Made by a program: the position numbers and the translations under genes. Below the pieces are notes generated by a model. The model saw nothing but the letters and a program-made list of their open reading frames with translations. It was not told where the DNA came from and did no database searches. Source: Alviniconcha marisindica (taxonomy: Eukaryota; Mollusca; Gastropoda; Provannidae). From it: DNA of 64,000 bases. The stretch spans positions 259,501 to 323,500 of the forward strand of contig JABMCL010003159.1 in assembly GCA_018857735.1 (NCBI GenBank). Reading direction: 5' to 3'. Positions 24,401 through 33,440 of the stretch are shown here, piece by piece; the first letter of the stretch is position 1; each line of letters opens with the position of its first letter.

Positions 24401-25229
24401 GACTCTCTCCTCTCAAAAAGGAAAAACAAAAACAAAAAAAACTGTATGTGCTTGTTCAAACACAATCAATGTAAATGAAATGGAACACTGAACACAAATG
24501 TGTTTAAACCCTCCCCCCTCTCCCCAAACCCCCCAAACCAACTACTACAGACCATATGTATTTCATCATTGATGACAGCCCTGTCGGCAAGGATCTGCAT
24601 CTGATCTTGCCACTGATGTGAGGCTTTCTCAAAGGCATCCTGTTCCCATGGCAACACAATTCTTGCTGTGAACTGGGAGGGACTCTTGACCTTTGGGAAA
24701 CAGGACATGATGGGTATCCAATTAATGCACCCTCTTGATGCTGACTCCCAATCTGGGTGTACCCAGATATGGGCACCACTCCACCTGCGCAATTTTACAA
24801 ACACACCCTCCCCTCCCCAAAAAGAATGACTGCCAACAGTATAAAAACCAAAAAAAATAATTTAAAACTATTTCTTTTTTAATATTAAAGGCTAAAATAA
24901 AAAATAAAAATCTTCAACAAAAATAGCTACAATAATCAATGCAAACATTCTGAAGACAAAAAGAGATCAAAACACCAAGAATGTTAACTGTCTTTTGGGT
25001 TTTAAAAGTGTGTGTGTTTCCTTCTTTACTCTGTTTATAACAAAACTTATGTCCTTCAACAATAATGTATGATTTACATACTGTATATAATATAAAAGTG
25101 ATCATCCCCATGATATTATAATAAATACAAAGCTTATGGAAGGAAAGAGAGATAGAAAGGAAAAAGAAAGAAAAAAATACACCCAAATTGGCCAACCTCA
25201 AGAATTTCAATCTGTATCAGTGAGTCCAT
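1706..25229 (-). CDS. TDRD12: TDRD12-like Tudor/helicase protein, 21 exons, 3' end beyond left edge
   Basis: Homologue of TDRD12, a germline nuage protein that acts in piRNA biogenesis with PIWI proteins. Exons read on the minus strand: 25183-25229, 24553-24784, 23702-23796, 23263-23310, 22394-22525, 21368-21423, 18827-18970, 16579-18028, 15237-15323, 14349-14412, 13091-13279, 11996-12184, 11057-11185, 10145-10291, 9338-9529, 7550-7684, 5678-5792, 4826-4977, 3156-3293, 2414-2575, 1706-1877. All junctions are GT-AG and the phases agree, giving 1,358 codons plus one base. Domain order: Tudor (about residues 60-250), Ser-rich linker (252-735), helicase (about 786-1247), CCCH finger (1258-1277), start of a second Tudor (from 1302). 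The order and many residues match vertebrate TDRD12. The first exon (ATG at 25229, donor after 25183) and the exon 14349-14412 are the weakest calls. The remaining C-terminal exons are not in the window. Confidence 0.9.
2414..2575 (-). CDS. TDRD12: TDRD12 exon 20: CCCH zinc finger
   Basis: The 54-codon exon contains a canonical C-x8-C-x5-C-x3-H finger in CLQVKQFGQC followed by KNEQKC and SNRH (about residues 1258-1277). Vertebrate TDRD12 has a CCCH finger at the same place, after the helicase and before the C-terminal Tudor domain. All four ligands are present. CCCH fingers of this spacing often bind RNA. The acceptor is at 2576-2577 (CAG) and the donor after 2414 reads GTCAGG; both ends are phase 0. 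Confidence 0.9.
3156..7684 (-). CDS. TDRD12: TDRD12 exons 16-19: helicase C-terminal domain
   Basis: Exons 7550-7684, 5678-5792, 4826-4977 and 3156-3293 encode the second RecA-like domain. Exon 7550-7684 starts VVHMGFDKIH and directly follows KVQQ of the previous exon, as VQQVVH does in vertebrate TDRD12. Exon 4826-4977 contains HTVIHYDIPNSLTKFGNR, matching the vertebrate VIHF.FP..P..FG.R region. Exon 3156-3293 encodes SHLLVTDKMVEYVQSLHNFL. Phases are 0, 1, 0, 0. The intron between the first two exons (5793-7549) is made almost wholly of minisatellites, described separately. Confidence 0.88.
3590..4075. repeat. Foldback element with ~60 bp inverted arms
   Basis: 3593-3650 and 3905-3970 are inverted copies (GACATTTTTCAAA and GTGACATCTATAAGGCGGT in each arm). 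In addition 3800-3900 and 3966-4070 are direct copies of about 105 bp (ATGTCTGCTGATTTTTGTTC). No ORF is present. Lies in a TDRD12 intron. Confidence 0.7.
4738..4808. repeat. (TG)n/(TGCG)n microsatellite
   Basis: Ends 18 bases before TDRD12 exon 4826-4977 on the + strand, so on the transcript it is a CA tract just after the donor. Confidence 0.95.
5024..5046. repeat. Poly(C) tract
   Basis: A run of more than 20 C, about 50 bases upstream (transcript sense) of the exon 4826-4977 acceptor. On the transcript it is a G-run. Confidence 0.9.
5587..5673. repeat. (CA)n microsatellite next to a TDRD12 donor
   Basis: On the transcript this is a long UG repeat that starts within 5 bases of the exon 5678-5792 donor (GTAGGTGTGTG). 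Confidence 0.95.
5811..6366. repeat. 54 bp minisatellite derived from a TDRD12 acceptor junction
   Basis: About ten tandem 54 bp units. On the minus strand each unit resembles the real junction at 5792/5793: the TGACCC-TGTGCTT stretch, an AG, then a CTAAAGAG-GTGTAT segment like the exon start (CTGTTAAAGAGCCAGAGTGT). Two subfamilies are visible (5811-6005 and 6035-6366). Frames stay open through most units. Confidence 0.85.
6548..7132. repeat. 52-54 bp minisatellite in middle of TDRD12 intron
   Basis: About eleven units containing CCAGAATGATGATTGCCACA and TACCACATGAAAGTAGCA. No link to an exon is visible. It fills the centre of the intron 5793-7549. Confidence 0.85.
7181..7558. repeat. 37 bp minisatellite derived from a TDRD12 donor junction
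   Basis: Ten exact-period units (CTGTGCACCTGTACAA at 37 bp spacing from about 7210 to 7557). The last unit overlaps the true exon 7550-7684 end, so every unit carries the donor sequence TTGTACAG|GTGCACAGC on the minus strand. Confidence 0.9.
8186..8262. repeat. (CA)n microsatellite
   Basis: Simple repeat in a TDRD12 intron. Confidence 0.95.
8528..8880. repeat. Dispersed element, tandemly duplicated in part
   Basis: 8560-8660 and 8718-8810 are direct copies (ATGAAGATAAAGCMTCCAAAGA). The whole is similar to 33605-33765, so it is an interspersed repeat and not an exon. On the minus strand it gives a misleading exon-like frame at 8812-8870. Confidence 0.65.
8885..9243. repeat. ~30 bp purine-rich minisatellite
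   Basis: About thirteen units of GTGGGGTGGAAGAGCTGATAAGGAAGGAGAA type. On the TDRD12 transcript this is a pyrimidine-rich array with TTATCAG in each unit. Confidence 0.9.
9338..13279 (-). CDS. TDRD12: TDRD12 exons 11-15: divergent DEAD-box helicase RecA-1 domain
   Basis: Exon 11996-12184 has a Q motif (GFKTPRSIQANTWP) and a motif I ending in GKT (PPHTGKT, about residues 880-886). Exon 11057-11185 has motif Ia as ALILVPSCKKA. Exon 10145-10291 has the Ib-like TPHCLLRML and motif II as LDGAE (DGAE at about 991-994 instead of DEAD). Exon 9338-9529 has IMVLASQW where motif III (SAT) would lie. The Walker A lysine and threonine are present, but motif II has lost its standard form, as in vertebrate TDRD12. 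This suggests weak or regulatory ATPase activity, which is inference. The exon order is collinear with the vertebrate protein. Confidence 0.9.
9791..9905. repeat. 115 bp duplicated segment, copy 1
   Basis: Nearly identical to 10737-10851 (about 8 differences seen). The copies flank TDRD12 exon 10145-10291. Each holds CTTACCTTG, a strong AAG|GTAAGT donor-like site on the transcript strand. Confidence 0.85.
10494..10568. repeat. (CGCA)n/(CA)n microsatellite
   Basis: Simple repeat in a TDRD12 intron. Confidence 0.95.
10737..10851. repeat. 115 bp duplicated segment, copy 2
   Basis: See copy 1 at 9791-9905. Lies in the preceding TDRD12 intron (transcript order). Confidence 0.85.
12643..12873. 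mobile_element. piggyBac-type MITE with TTAA ends
   Basis: Flanked by TTAA on both sides (12643-12646 and 12870-12873). Terminal inverted repeats are CCCCTTCACTACC and GGGCAGTGAAGTGG. It is 231 bp with no coding capacity. A second copy lies at 58437-58672 in the same orientation. Confidence 0.7.
13300..13792. repeat. CACAAGCCCACCCACACATG minisatellite
   Basis: Roughly 26-34 bp units built from ACACAAGCCCACCCACACATG plus CACAATGGC. Starts 20 bases from the TDRD12 exon 13091-13279 acceptor. Six frames of spurious ORFs arise here. Confidence 0.9.
14880..15140. repeat. Two tandem copies of a ~165 bp dispersed segment
   Basis: CAGGAGCTGTGTGAAA, GTCCTGGGCT and the CTAATRARCC...GGTTTCTGYGGACRYAAAGCAACACT stretch occur twice. 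The second half recurs at 40225-40262 and, inverted, at 880-925 and 60455-60500. Confidence 0.65.
16579..18028 (-). CDS. TDRD12: TDRD12 exon 8: 1,450 bp disordered linker exon
   Basis: This single large exon encodes about residues 252-735 between the Tudor and helicase parts. The acceptor lies just above 18028 and the donor just below 16579. The protein is rich in Ser, Pro, Gln and Ala with no globular pattern, so it is probably disordered. It contains a short basic GRGRG tract, a possible arginine-methylation site, and a more conserved-looking end (NFRKKVNFSDTPSV). It is much longer than neighbouring exons (48-232 bp), and its sequence is not alignable by eye to vertebrate TDRD12. Confidence 0.85.
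18358..18425. repeat. (CA)n microsatellite
   Basis: Simple repeat in the TDRD12 intron before exon 8. Confidence 0.95.
19059..19142 (+). repeat. tRNA-like sequence, possible SINE head
   Basis: The stretch has an A-box-like start (GTAGCTCTGTGGTG) and a B-box-like GAGTTCAGGTC at the expected distance. Stem pairing is poor, so it is a decayed tRNA-derived element at best. Confidence 0.3.
19225..19455. repeat. Tandem duplication of ~112 bp
   Basis: TCTCTAYGTGTTTGTCTTTG through AATCAGTGCAAAG occurs twice with few differences. Confidence 0.85.
19480..21090. repeat. ~53 bp minisatellite, about 30 units
   Basis: Units carry GACACTCAGARGATCAYAGC and GAGATCATTGACACAAACAC or the TTAACACTAACACACC variant. 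It fills most of the TDRD12 intron between exons 21368-21423 and 18827-18970. Confidence 0.9.
21368..24784 (-). CDS. TDRD12: TDRD12 exons 2-6: N-terminal Tudor domain
   Basis: These exons encode the first (extended) Tudor domain. Exon 23702-23796 gives the strand pattern ending in WHRVRVDQVLY. Exon 23263-23310 starts with CYFVDSG, the usual Tudor beta-strand signature. Exon 22394-22525 carries the LP..Y....V.F and L.L.IEV segments. Exon 21368-21423 contains KKWDTSAENFFHQLIE, which lines up with KKWD in vertebrate TDRD12. Splice phases run 0, 2, 2, 2, 1 without a break. Tudor domains of this family usually bind methyl-arginine or PIWI tails. I cannot judge from the sequence whether the aromatic cage is complete. 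Confidence 0.85.
21495..21605. repeat. Tandem duplication of ~56 bp
   Basis: AATAACAATACRTTATTTAT with GGCACCCCATTTTGTAAGAG occurs twice. A related single copy is at 30868-30920. Confidence 0.75.
22005..22320. repeat. ~112 bp pyrimidine-rich tandem repeat
   Basis: About two and a half units with CCAGTCTGTTACAGCCTGCC and GTGCCTGTCATTCAACCCC. No gene. Confidence 0.8.
23127..23902. repeat. 57 bp direct repeat 720 bp apart
   Basis: 23127-23184 and 23848-23904 share CAAGATTTCCTCATTTGTTT and the next ~37 bases exactly. At 23895-23975 part of it is again duplicated in tandem. Both are in TDRD12 introns on either side of exon 23702-23796. Confidence 0.8.
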
Positions 25230-25268
25230 GACCTGCAAATGTAATTAACAATTATAAAAATTAACACC

Positions 25269-25269
25269 T

Positions 25270-25333
<64 letters not shown>

Positions 25334-25341
25334 ATATATAT
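25269..25341. repeat. (AT)n microsatellite at TDRD12 5' end
   Basis: Starts about 40 bases upstream of the proposed TDRD12 start codon, so the core promoter is either beyond it or unusual. Confidence 0.95.
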
Positions 25342-25479
25342 CCTAATAATTAATATAGAGAGATATTTTAAAAACCATCAACTTTACTGATGCAGGTTTA
25401 AGTCTTTAACTACCAGTACATCCTATGCATTATCAGTGAATCAGTCTCAGTGACTGACAGATCACTAACAGTAACACAG

Positions 25480-26011
25480 CTATTGGGCAATTCAGGTGGG
25501 GTTGTGAACTCCCTTGACTTCTGCCCGGCATCGCTTAAGTCCCTTGGCTGCTTTTACTTCCGGTGCATACTTTCTTCACAATGGAAGGCGGTGACAGTGA
25601 ATTTGCAAATTTTACACTGCCAACTTTAAAGACATTTTTGGAGGCTCGTAGTCAGAATGTGTCTGGCAACAAGCAGTAACTTGTTGCTCATGCTATAGGA
25701 TGCCCCAAAACATTTTTTTCACAAACTCGCGATCTTCTGGTCAGCCAAAAAATGATGCAAAGACACTTTTTTCCACCCTCCATCCCCTTTCCCCAGTAAT
25801 TTTTGCAACTGTACAGTGCTGGCATTTGTACTGCTTCGCAATTCTGCTGTGTATAACAATGGAAGTTGATTCCATTGTTATACACAGCGTGAAGCAACGC
25901 CTACTCAGAAATCAGCCCGGAAGTGACGCTGCAACCTCTCATGACTTCTTGTGCGAAAGATTACAAAGGGCATTCACTTGTGCAAACCAGCTTCACTGAA
26001 CTGCCCAATAG
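25480..26011. mobile_element. Non-autonomous DNA element with terminal inverted repeats
   Basis: Ends are CTATTGGGCAATTCAG (25480-25495) and its near-perfect inverse (25996-26011, 15 of 16 bases). Inside is a perfect 19 bp hairpin at 25846-25888 and a broken SAP-like ORF at 25581-25679. No clear target-site duplication was found. Lies between TDRD12 and ALPK1. Confidence 0.6.
25581..25790 (+). pseudogene. Broken SAP-like domain ORF
   Basis: The ORF begins MEGGDSEFANFTLPTLKTFL and reaches GNKQ before a TAA at 25677. In-frame sequence after the stop continues LVAHAIGC, which completes the SAP-type pattern (L..fL..r...vsG.K..Lv..a). It reads as a DNA-binding N-terminus of a former transposon or nuclease protein carried within the element. 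It is non-functional as it stands. Confidence 0.45.
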
Positions 26012-27622
26012 AAGCAAACTCCTATTTTGCCATTCTCAGTCAGTTTTCCCCAGCCCCACTGAATGCAAAATAATTTCCCATACCACTTTTTTATTCCCTC
26101 AAAAAAATCACAAAGAGACTGTTTCACCAACCACAGGACAACAGTAATATCAAATAACCAATATATGACAAATCACAGAACAACAGTAATGTCAAAATAA
26201 ACACATTATATATAATGACTAATCATGAACAATAGTAATATCAAATAACCAATAATTTATATGACAAATCACAGGAAAATGAGCAGTAATATCAAATTAC
26301 CAATCTCAAAGAAGGCTGAAACTGAATGCATTTTGAATTATTCTACCAGTGGTCTGCACATCTCACACATACATGTATGGATAAGATCTGGCAGACAAAC
26401 ACGGAGGTGTCCAAAAGAAAAGGGACCACCTCTAATTAACTTGTGCAGCAATGCTGAGCCTGTAGTGTTCCCAAAATATGCTTGATGTTGTAAAAATCCT
26501 AAATCTAAATCACACACATTATAATCATGCACACACATTTTTTCATTTTTATTTTATTTTATAAAACACACAGACACACACATATTACATTGATACAGCC
26601 TCAGTTGAAAAAGCAGCAGCAGCAATGCAGCCTCACACACTATTTCTGACTCCTAGTCCTAAACTCCTATGCTTTGCACTTGCAGTTGCAGCACCCCCAC
26701 CCCACCCCACCCCCACTCCAGCACTAAATTCAGTTTAGATGAAGGCAGCATGGAAGAGATATTTTCAGGCTGGTTTTAAAAGATTATATGCACATATTAT
26801 ATATTATATTCTCTTTATGAGAGATGTTGAAAAATGAATTTGGATCACAGACAGTTTCACACACAAGGCACTTGATATTATAATAATGACTAATGTATTA
26901 CTATTAGTATTACAGTATTAGTAATATTGGACTTGGAAAGACATTTGTTCTTTGAACAGTCTTCTTCTTCCATCTCAGGTTGAAGGCTCTGTGATTTTGT
27001 GGGGGTGCTCAGGGTGACAGAGAGATTGGAGAGGGAGGGGGTGGGGGGGGGGGGGAAGAAGAAGTAGGCTGGGGATTAATTTGGTTCTAATTTCTAAATG
27101 CTCAGTAAAGGGCAGATGGGAGTGGGACTGGAAGGACTGCAGGGTCCCAGGAAGGTTTAGGGGTTTTAAAACTGTTTAAAGAAAAAAAATTAAATTCTGA
27201 AAGTTGACCGCTACTGTTAATGCTAGTGTTCTGAAAGTGAAACACGATCCAAACACCTTGTAAAGAAAACTGTATAAAAGGTTCCAAGGCATTCGTGTTA
27301 TTGTTAACCTTCGTGTTAAACTGAGCTGTACAACAGCTCATTCTTTGTAAGAACTGTTGCTGACTGGAACAAGCTGGACGATACTGTGGTCACTGCAGAC
27401 TCTGTCACTAGTCACTAGTGTCAGTGTCACTGCATTTCCGTCAGCAGTAGGCAGAGTGAGCACTACAAGTACAAGGGCTGTTTTCCACACATAGGCAGCC
27501 AGACCAACAACAAAAAATGTATCCAGTTTTTAATAAAGCTTGTACAATAACAAAAGGTCAGATTACTTCTTTTAAAGTACAAGTTTTATTTTGCATTGCG
27601 CTCTCCCAGTTCCGTTGCGAAA
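26012..27622. other. Intergenic region, no gene seen
   Basis: AT-rich DNA with short runs such as (CCCCAC)n near 26695-26720 and poly(G) near 27041-27054. The TDRD12 and ALPK1 promoters should lie between about 25230 and 30000, but no core element can be pinned down. Confidence 0.5.
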
Positions 27623-28580
27623 ATGGCCAATAATGGTCCCTGCAATGTATGAATCCAGATCAAGACCTTTTGTTTGTATGTTTAACGGTTAATTCGATTT
27701 TTTGACCTGTAGTGAAATCTTAAATGCATATTTCGGATGCATCTTTTTCTTCTTCTCTTCTAGTAATTCAGTTGACTTAGTCGAATGTCCGACCAACAAT
27801 GCAGGCATTGTTGATTGGAGTGTTCCTTTGGAGCTCTATGTTCGAAATGAAAGTAACTCAACTGTTGCTGTGATCTCATTTGAAAAGTGACACTAAATTA
27901 ACTGAACAAGGTGAATTTTGTTGTAAATACTCATCAATACTTGGAGAAAACATAGCATTATATGTACGCACGATATGTTGGTCAACTCGCTCAGTCATTG
28001 TTCAACTCCCAAGGCATGTGGTATGCTCATGTTACATCCACCATTTTCTTTTCAAAATTCTTTATATCTTATTACCAAACATTTCCTTTTTGGTACTAAG
28101 AACACGATTTTGTCTTTTGGGTAAAAAGACATTTTGGTTCCAGGAACACGGGGAACAACTCTTTCAACCGGTACCTGACCCTATAACCTTTGAACTCTGC
28201 TGGGACTCCAACGATGCGCCTATTACTTGGGGAGCTAAATTTGGCTTCATGGAAATCCCACATTGCTTGGCGACATTTTTGGGAACAACATAACCTGATT
28301 CTCTTTCACAATCTTTGACAGCTGGTTATCATTTAGTATCTTTGACGACCGATACAGATCGACTGCCAGGTGATCGTAAGTGTTCGAATTCAACAGCTTC
28401 TTCAAGCATACGACTGTATTGTGATCTGACTCTTCTGAGCATGCATAACTTTAAAACCACACACAAACAACGCGACATCAGTTTGGAAAGTTTGCTAGCA
28501 AGCATAGCAGTTTCATCAGATTAAAAGACGCACATCTTTAGCCTGTTTAGTGTTTATGAATTTTATATTTTAGTAATACT

Positions 28581-28652
<72 letters not shown>

Positions 28653-29143
28653 CCACTTCGGGTGAGGTAATTTATAGTTTAAATATGTACTTTTACAGAA
28701 AGTATGGACACATTGATTTGAATAATATACTTGTTCAAGTTGTAATGAATAAATGATATTGATCATTTCTCTTGTGCCTTCCTCAAAAGTTTAGTTCAGT
28801 TCAAAATGGTGTGGAGAAAAATGGACTTAATTTCATTTCCCCCCACGCATTATCACTATTGGTATAGAGACAGGAGTGCAGCATACAGAATATAATCAGG
28901 TTGGTTGTCATGGATAGGCCAATTTAGTGGGACTTTGGATACTGCTGACTCTGTTCCTTAGTAAAAAAAATATTACCAGGTAGGAAGCAGATGATGATCA
29001 GCAGACTGACCTTTGTTCACCACTGTCACAACCTCCACAACCTGCTACCCCCTCCACCAGTCTCTGATGCTCAAATACATGTAGCTGAAGCTTTGGGATT
29101 TGCTCATGAACAGATATCTAGGATTATTAGTGACATGGTAATT

Positions 29144-29195
<52 letters not shown>

Positions 29196-29651
29196 CATGC
29201 AGCCACACTCAAGTACGAAAGTGGCATGATTTTTGTCTTAGGAGAATTGCTGTCAGCTGGGTTCCAAAAAGTGAAGGATTTAAATTTTAATGCATGCACA
29301 ACTCTCCAGCCTGTGGAATTCTGCTCAATATTTTTTAACAGTCAAGACTTAGAATATTTCCAGATGGGGGTTAGATAGCACTTACAGTCTAACTTAAATA
29401 TTTTTTTCGGACTTTCCAGAACTTTGAATATTTTTGGACATTGCAGGACATCTTTTGGCCATCTTTGGATGTCTGTGGATCTTCTAGGACTTAGAATATT
29501 TGCAAGTAGTGGTTATTAAATAGTGCATCAAGGAACACTGCCTGATTTTTCAAGAGATAAAACTTAAAGCATTTTTTTAAATGCTATAGTTATACACTAT
29601 AATTGCATAATTAGTTTTTCTACACAGACAGACCTAGCTGTGAGTAACTAT

Positions 29652-29713
<62 letters not shown>

Positions 29714-31018
29714 CAGTCAGTGAAAAGAACCATGTCTGCTGTTTCATGCAAAGAATCATTTGACTTTTATTTTGAAGATAAATTTGCTTGATTCATATGA
29801 GTTTGTGTTCTAAATATTGTGACTGTATGTTTGTTTGTGTGTTCTAAATCTTGTGACTGTATGTTTGCCTTCTTGCCATCCTGACAGACACACTTGCAGA
29901 CACTAATGTATTAACCATCCACAGACAAACACCTACAGCTAAAATAAAGGATCAGTGACATTTATATAATATATATGCCAGTTTGGACTTTCCATTCTGC
30001 TTTTCACCTTTTGTATGTTGTATTTCCAGAGCTGCTTTTAGCTGTCCAAGGAAGAGTTGACAATAAGTTGCTCCAGCAAATCTCTGCAGAGCTCGCAGTG
30101 TGGTTCCTAAGAATTATGACGTCTATATTGGAAGACTTTGGGCTGTCATCAGAGATTGACCCTGGTAAGATTTTTCAATTTGTCTTATCTTGTACTATAA
30201 ATAAGATTATGTAAGATGGCCATGTATGTATGCTTAGCAGACAGCTAGTGAAAAAGCTGATGAGACACCAGCAAGACTGTTCACTGGCATTATTAAATGT
30301 GTGTTGTTGTTGTTGTTTTTCATCTGCACAATTTTCCAGAATTAGTCTTTGAGTTTTAATGACTGTCTTTGTCATTCAGCATAATGATCAACATACATTA
30401 CTGGAAGAAGAAAGAAATGTGAGGTGCAGGGGTCTGAAAAAAAGAGAGAGAAAAGATGGCAGAAAGTCAGTAAGTGGCTTTCTGAAGTGTCTGTTATAAT
30501 GCCCCAGTAACCAAGCTGAAGATTAATAGATGGACTGAATATGCTAATGGCGATCATTTTGGGGAATTAAAAAAAAAGCATTTGCACAACAACAAAAATC
30601 ACTTGTAATCTGATTCATGTACATTAGTATTTTCGTGGTGAATGATCTCTTGTCTCAATCTAATGCATGCGTTCATCTTTTTAATTTAGGTGCTTGTGTT
30701 ATACCAGAGTTCTGTTTCATCTTTATTATAGCCCAGTAGTTGACCTCCTGCCACTCTGTAATTCGCAGATGATTTTCATCCAGTCAGTGCCTGCATACAA
30801 CACATCTTCTTAGACAAGCTTATTTTCAGTAAAGTACTTGGGCCATATAATAATTATAATAATATAATAACAGATTATTGATGGTGCCCCATCTCGTAAG
30901 AGCTCAGAGCACTTACAAAGATATAAGGATACATTCATTTCATCACACACACACGCACGCACGCACGCACCACACACACACACACATGCAACCGCCCACC
31001 CATGTATGCATGTGTAAG

Positions 31019-31077
<59 letters not shown>

Positions 31078-31079
31078 AC

Positions 31080-31153
<74 letters not shown>

Positions 31154-33387
31154 TTGTTGCGACAAAACTTTGGTCACAACAAAAATTATACTTGTGGCAG
31201 CTCCCGCCAATGATAGGGCCATGCTATTCTCAGAAACAATGGTCCAGGGTCCATGCAGTTCAAGGCATGAGTTCAGACACAGCGTGTCTGGTGTCTGGGG
31301 GAAAGACGAGGTGACCCACTGGATCACATTACATAGAAAAGGGAAAAGAGAGAGACCTTGTCTGGGTGGAGAAGGGATGTGGGGTGGAGGTGGGGGATGA
31401 TTCATAGATTTTTTTCCAATTGGTTGTGGGGACAGACGTTGCTGACACCAAATGACATGGTACAAACAGTTGTTGTGGGAAGATGGAAGGACTTGAAACT
31501 TGGAGAGTTTTATATATACATATATATGTCATAAGTTAACATGACGTCAAATAACATGATGTCAGATGACATGATGTACACCCATGTTCATCCTGGAGGG
31601 CCTGTTATTAAATTCTTCCAGTATCTGTGGGGACAAGAGTGACCCACATGGTATTCTTCAGTCCCTGTCTCAAAGTGGGCGGAGCTTAAGTAGGCAGACC
31701 TTTCTGGCTGGAAGCAAGAGGTCAGCAATGTGATGTAATATACTCACTGTTTTACAGAAGTGCTTCACACAATATGGGGAGATGATGCCACGAACCCTGA
31801 CCTCCTCTCATCACCAGCAGCATCACTGACAAAATGGCTGCCATTGCTGCCACAGCCAATAGCCCAACAGGTCAACTTGGCTCTGGGGCAAGAGAGGCCT
31901 TTCATGCCAGCGGACTTGACACCAGAGATAATGGCAGAGCCGAACACAACTGTGCCATCTATGAACCACATTGAGATCATCTGTGTGAGTGTTTGCAGCA
32001 GATTTCTTCTCTGACCTAGCATTTAGTCTCCCATGGTTGTATGAAAGAACATCAACAAGATCCCCCCCCCCCCCCCCCCCACCCCTGCTATTTCCTGTTG
32101 ATATTAGATGTATGGTGGAGGCATCTGTTTTACCTCATAAAACCCAACTTCCCACACTTACTTATTTTTTTATTAAAAGCCTCTTTAAAAAGAAAAGAAA
32201 AAAAGGCTCATTAGTCCTTCCTCCTGACATACACACACATGTATGCACCTCTTCCTACACTAAACATGCATCCATACATGCACGTGTGCATACATACTTA
32301 AACATTTCAGTTTTGTGACTATTAAGCTGCTGAGAAACTGAAATATTTGTGCTCACTCATAAGTTTCAAATTATGGCATTGTTTTATTTATTGCTGTTAG
32401 TTATTACAACTGTTACATTATTATTTATTGGAAAGATCCAAAGGGCTGAATTTGGGAGGGAGTGATACGATAAGTTTGAGCTTTTGGGCAGGAAAGAGAT
32501 CATTGTCCTGATAAGATCAGTCTAACTCTGAATCATGATTGATTATAAGCTTGTTTCACAGATTGATTTGGTATCATTTACTGGACTTAAAAAACAACTC
32601 TGTGTGTGTGCGTATGTGTGTGTGTGTGTGTGTGTGCGTGTGTGTGTTCATGTGTATGTTTGTCAGCGCTGCATAGACTTTGCAATGCAAGCTGGCAACT
32701 ACGATATGGCTGCTGCTCTTGTCTATGTTGTTGACCGTGCCTGCTACAGGTAAGCACTTGCTTTGTAATGAAGGGGAGGGGTATACTGGATCATTGTGTC
32801 TGTGTGTCCATCTGTCTGTTTGTGTTCACATGTCTGGGCTTTGTCCAGAAGATCTCTTCTGAACCACTCAACCTTTTGTAACCAAATTTGACATTGCAGT
32901 GTGTCATGTTGAGCAGGACTGTCATGCACACAAAAATTGGTTGCTATCTCTTTCTTCTTCTTTTTTCTTTTTTTCTTCTTTTCTTTTTCTGTTGTTGGTG
33001 TATTGTTGATTTTTTTAAGCAGCTTTGAATCAAGTTTTCAATAGGGTTTCAATAGGGTGGGGTCTGCCATGACTAAAACTGCCACCACTGGGGCGATTTT
33101 TGCATCAGACTGGCCGTTCTGCCATGGTCAGTCATTGTGGACTGCAAAGTTGTTGGAAAGACTGTGTCCACATACTTTAGGGCAGTGCAGTACAACACTT
33201 TTTTTAAGGCCACCTTCAGAATCAGGTGAAGGTGTTTTCAAGAGAGGAGTGGTCTGTCATCAGGGTGGTCTTTCATGAGGTGTGTCTGTGTGCGTGCGTG
33301 CGTGCGTGCATGCATGTGTGTGTGTGTGTGAACGTACGTGTGTGTGTGTGGGTGTGGGTGTGTGAGCGTACGTGTAGGTGTGTGCGT

Positions 33388-33440
<53 letters not shown>

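Noticed and set aside
29062..29137. Possible first coding exon of ALPK1
   Set aside because: It ends in phase 0, but exon 30030-30164 needs a phase-1 donor; joining them gives a stop after three codons.
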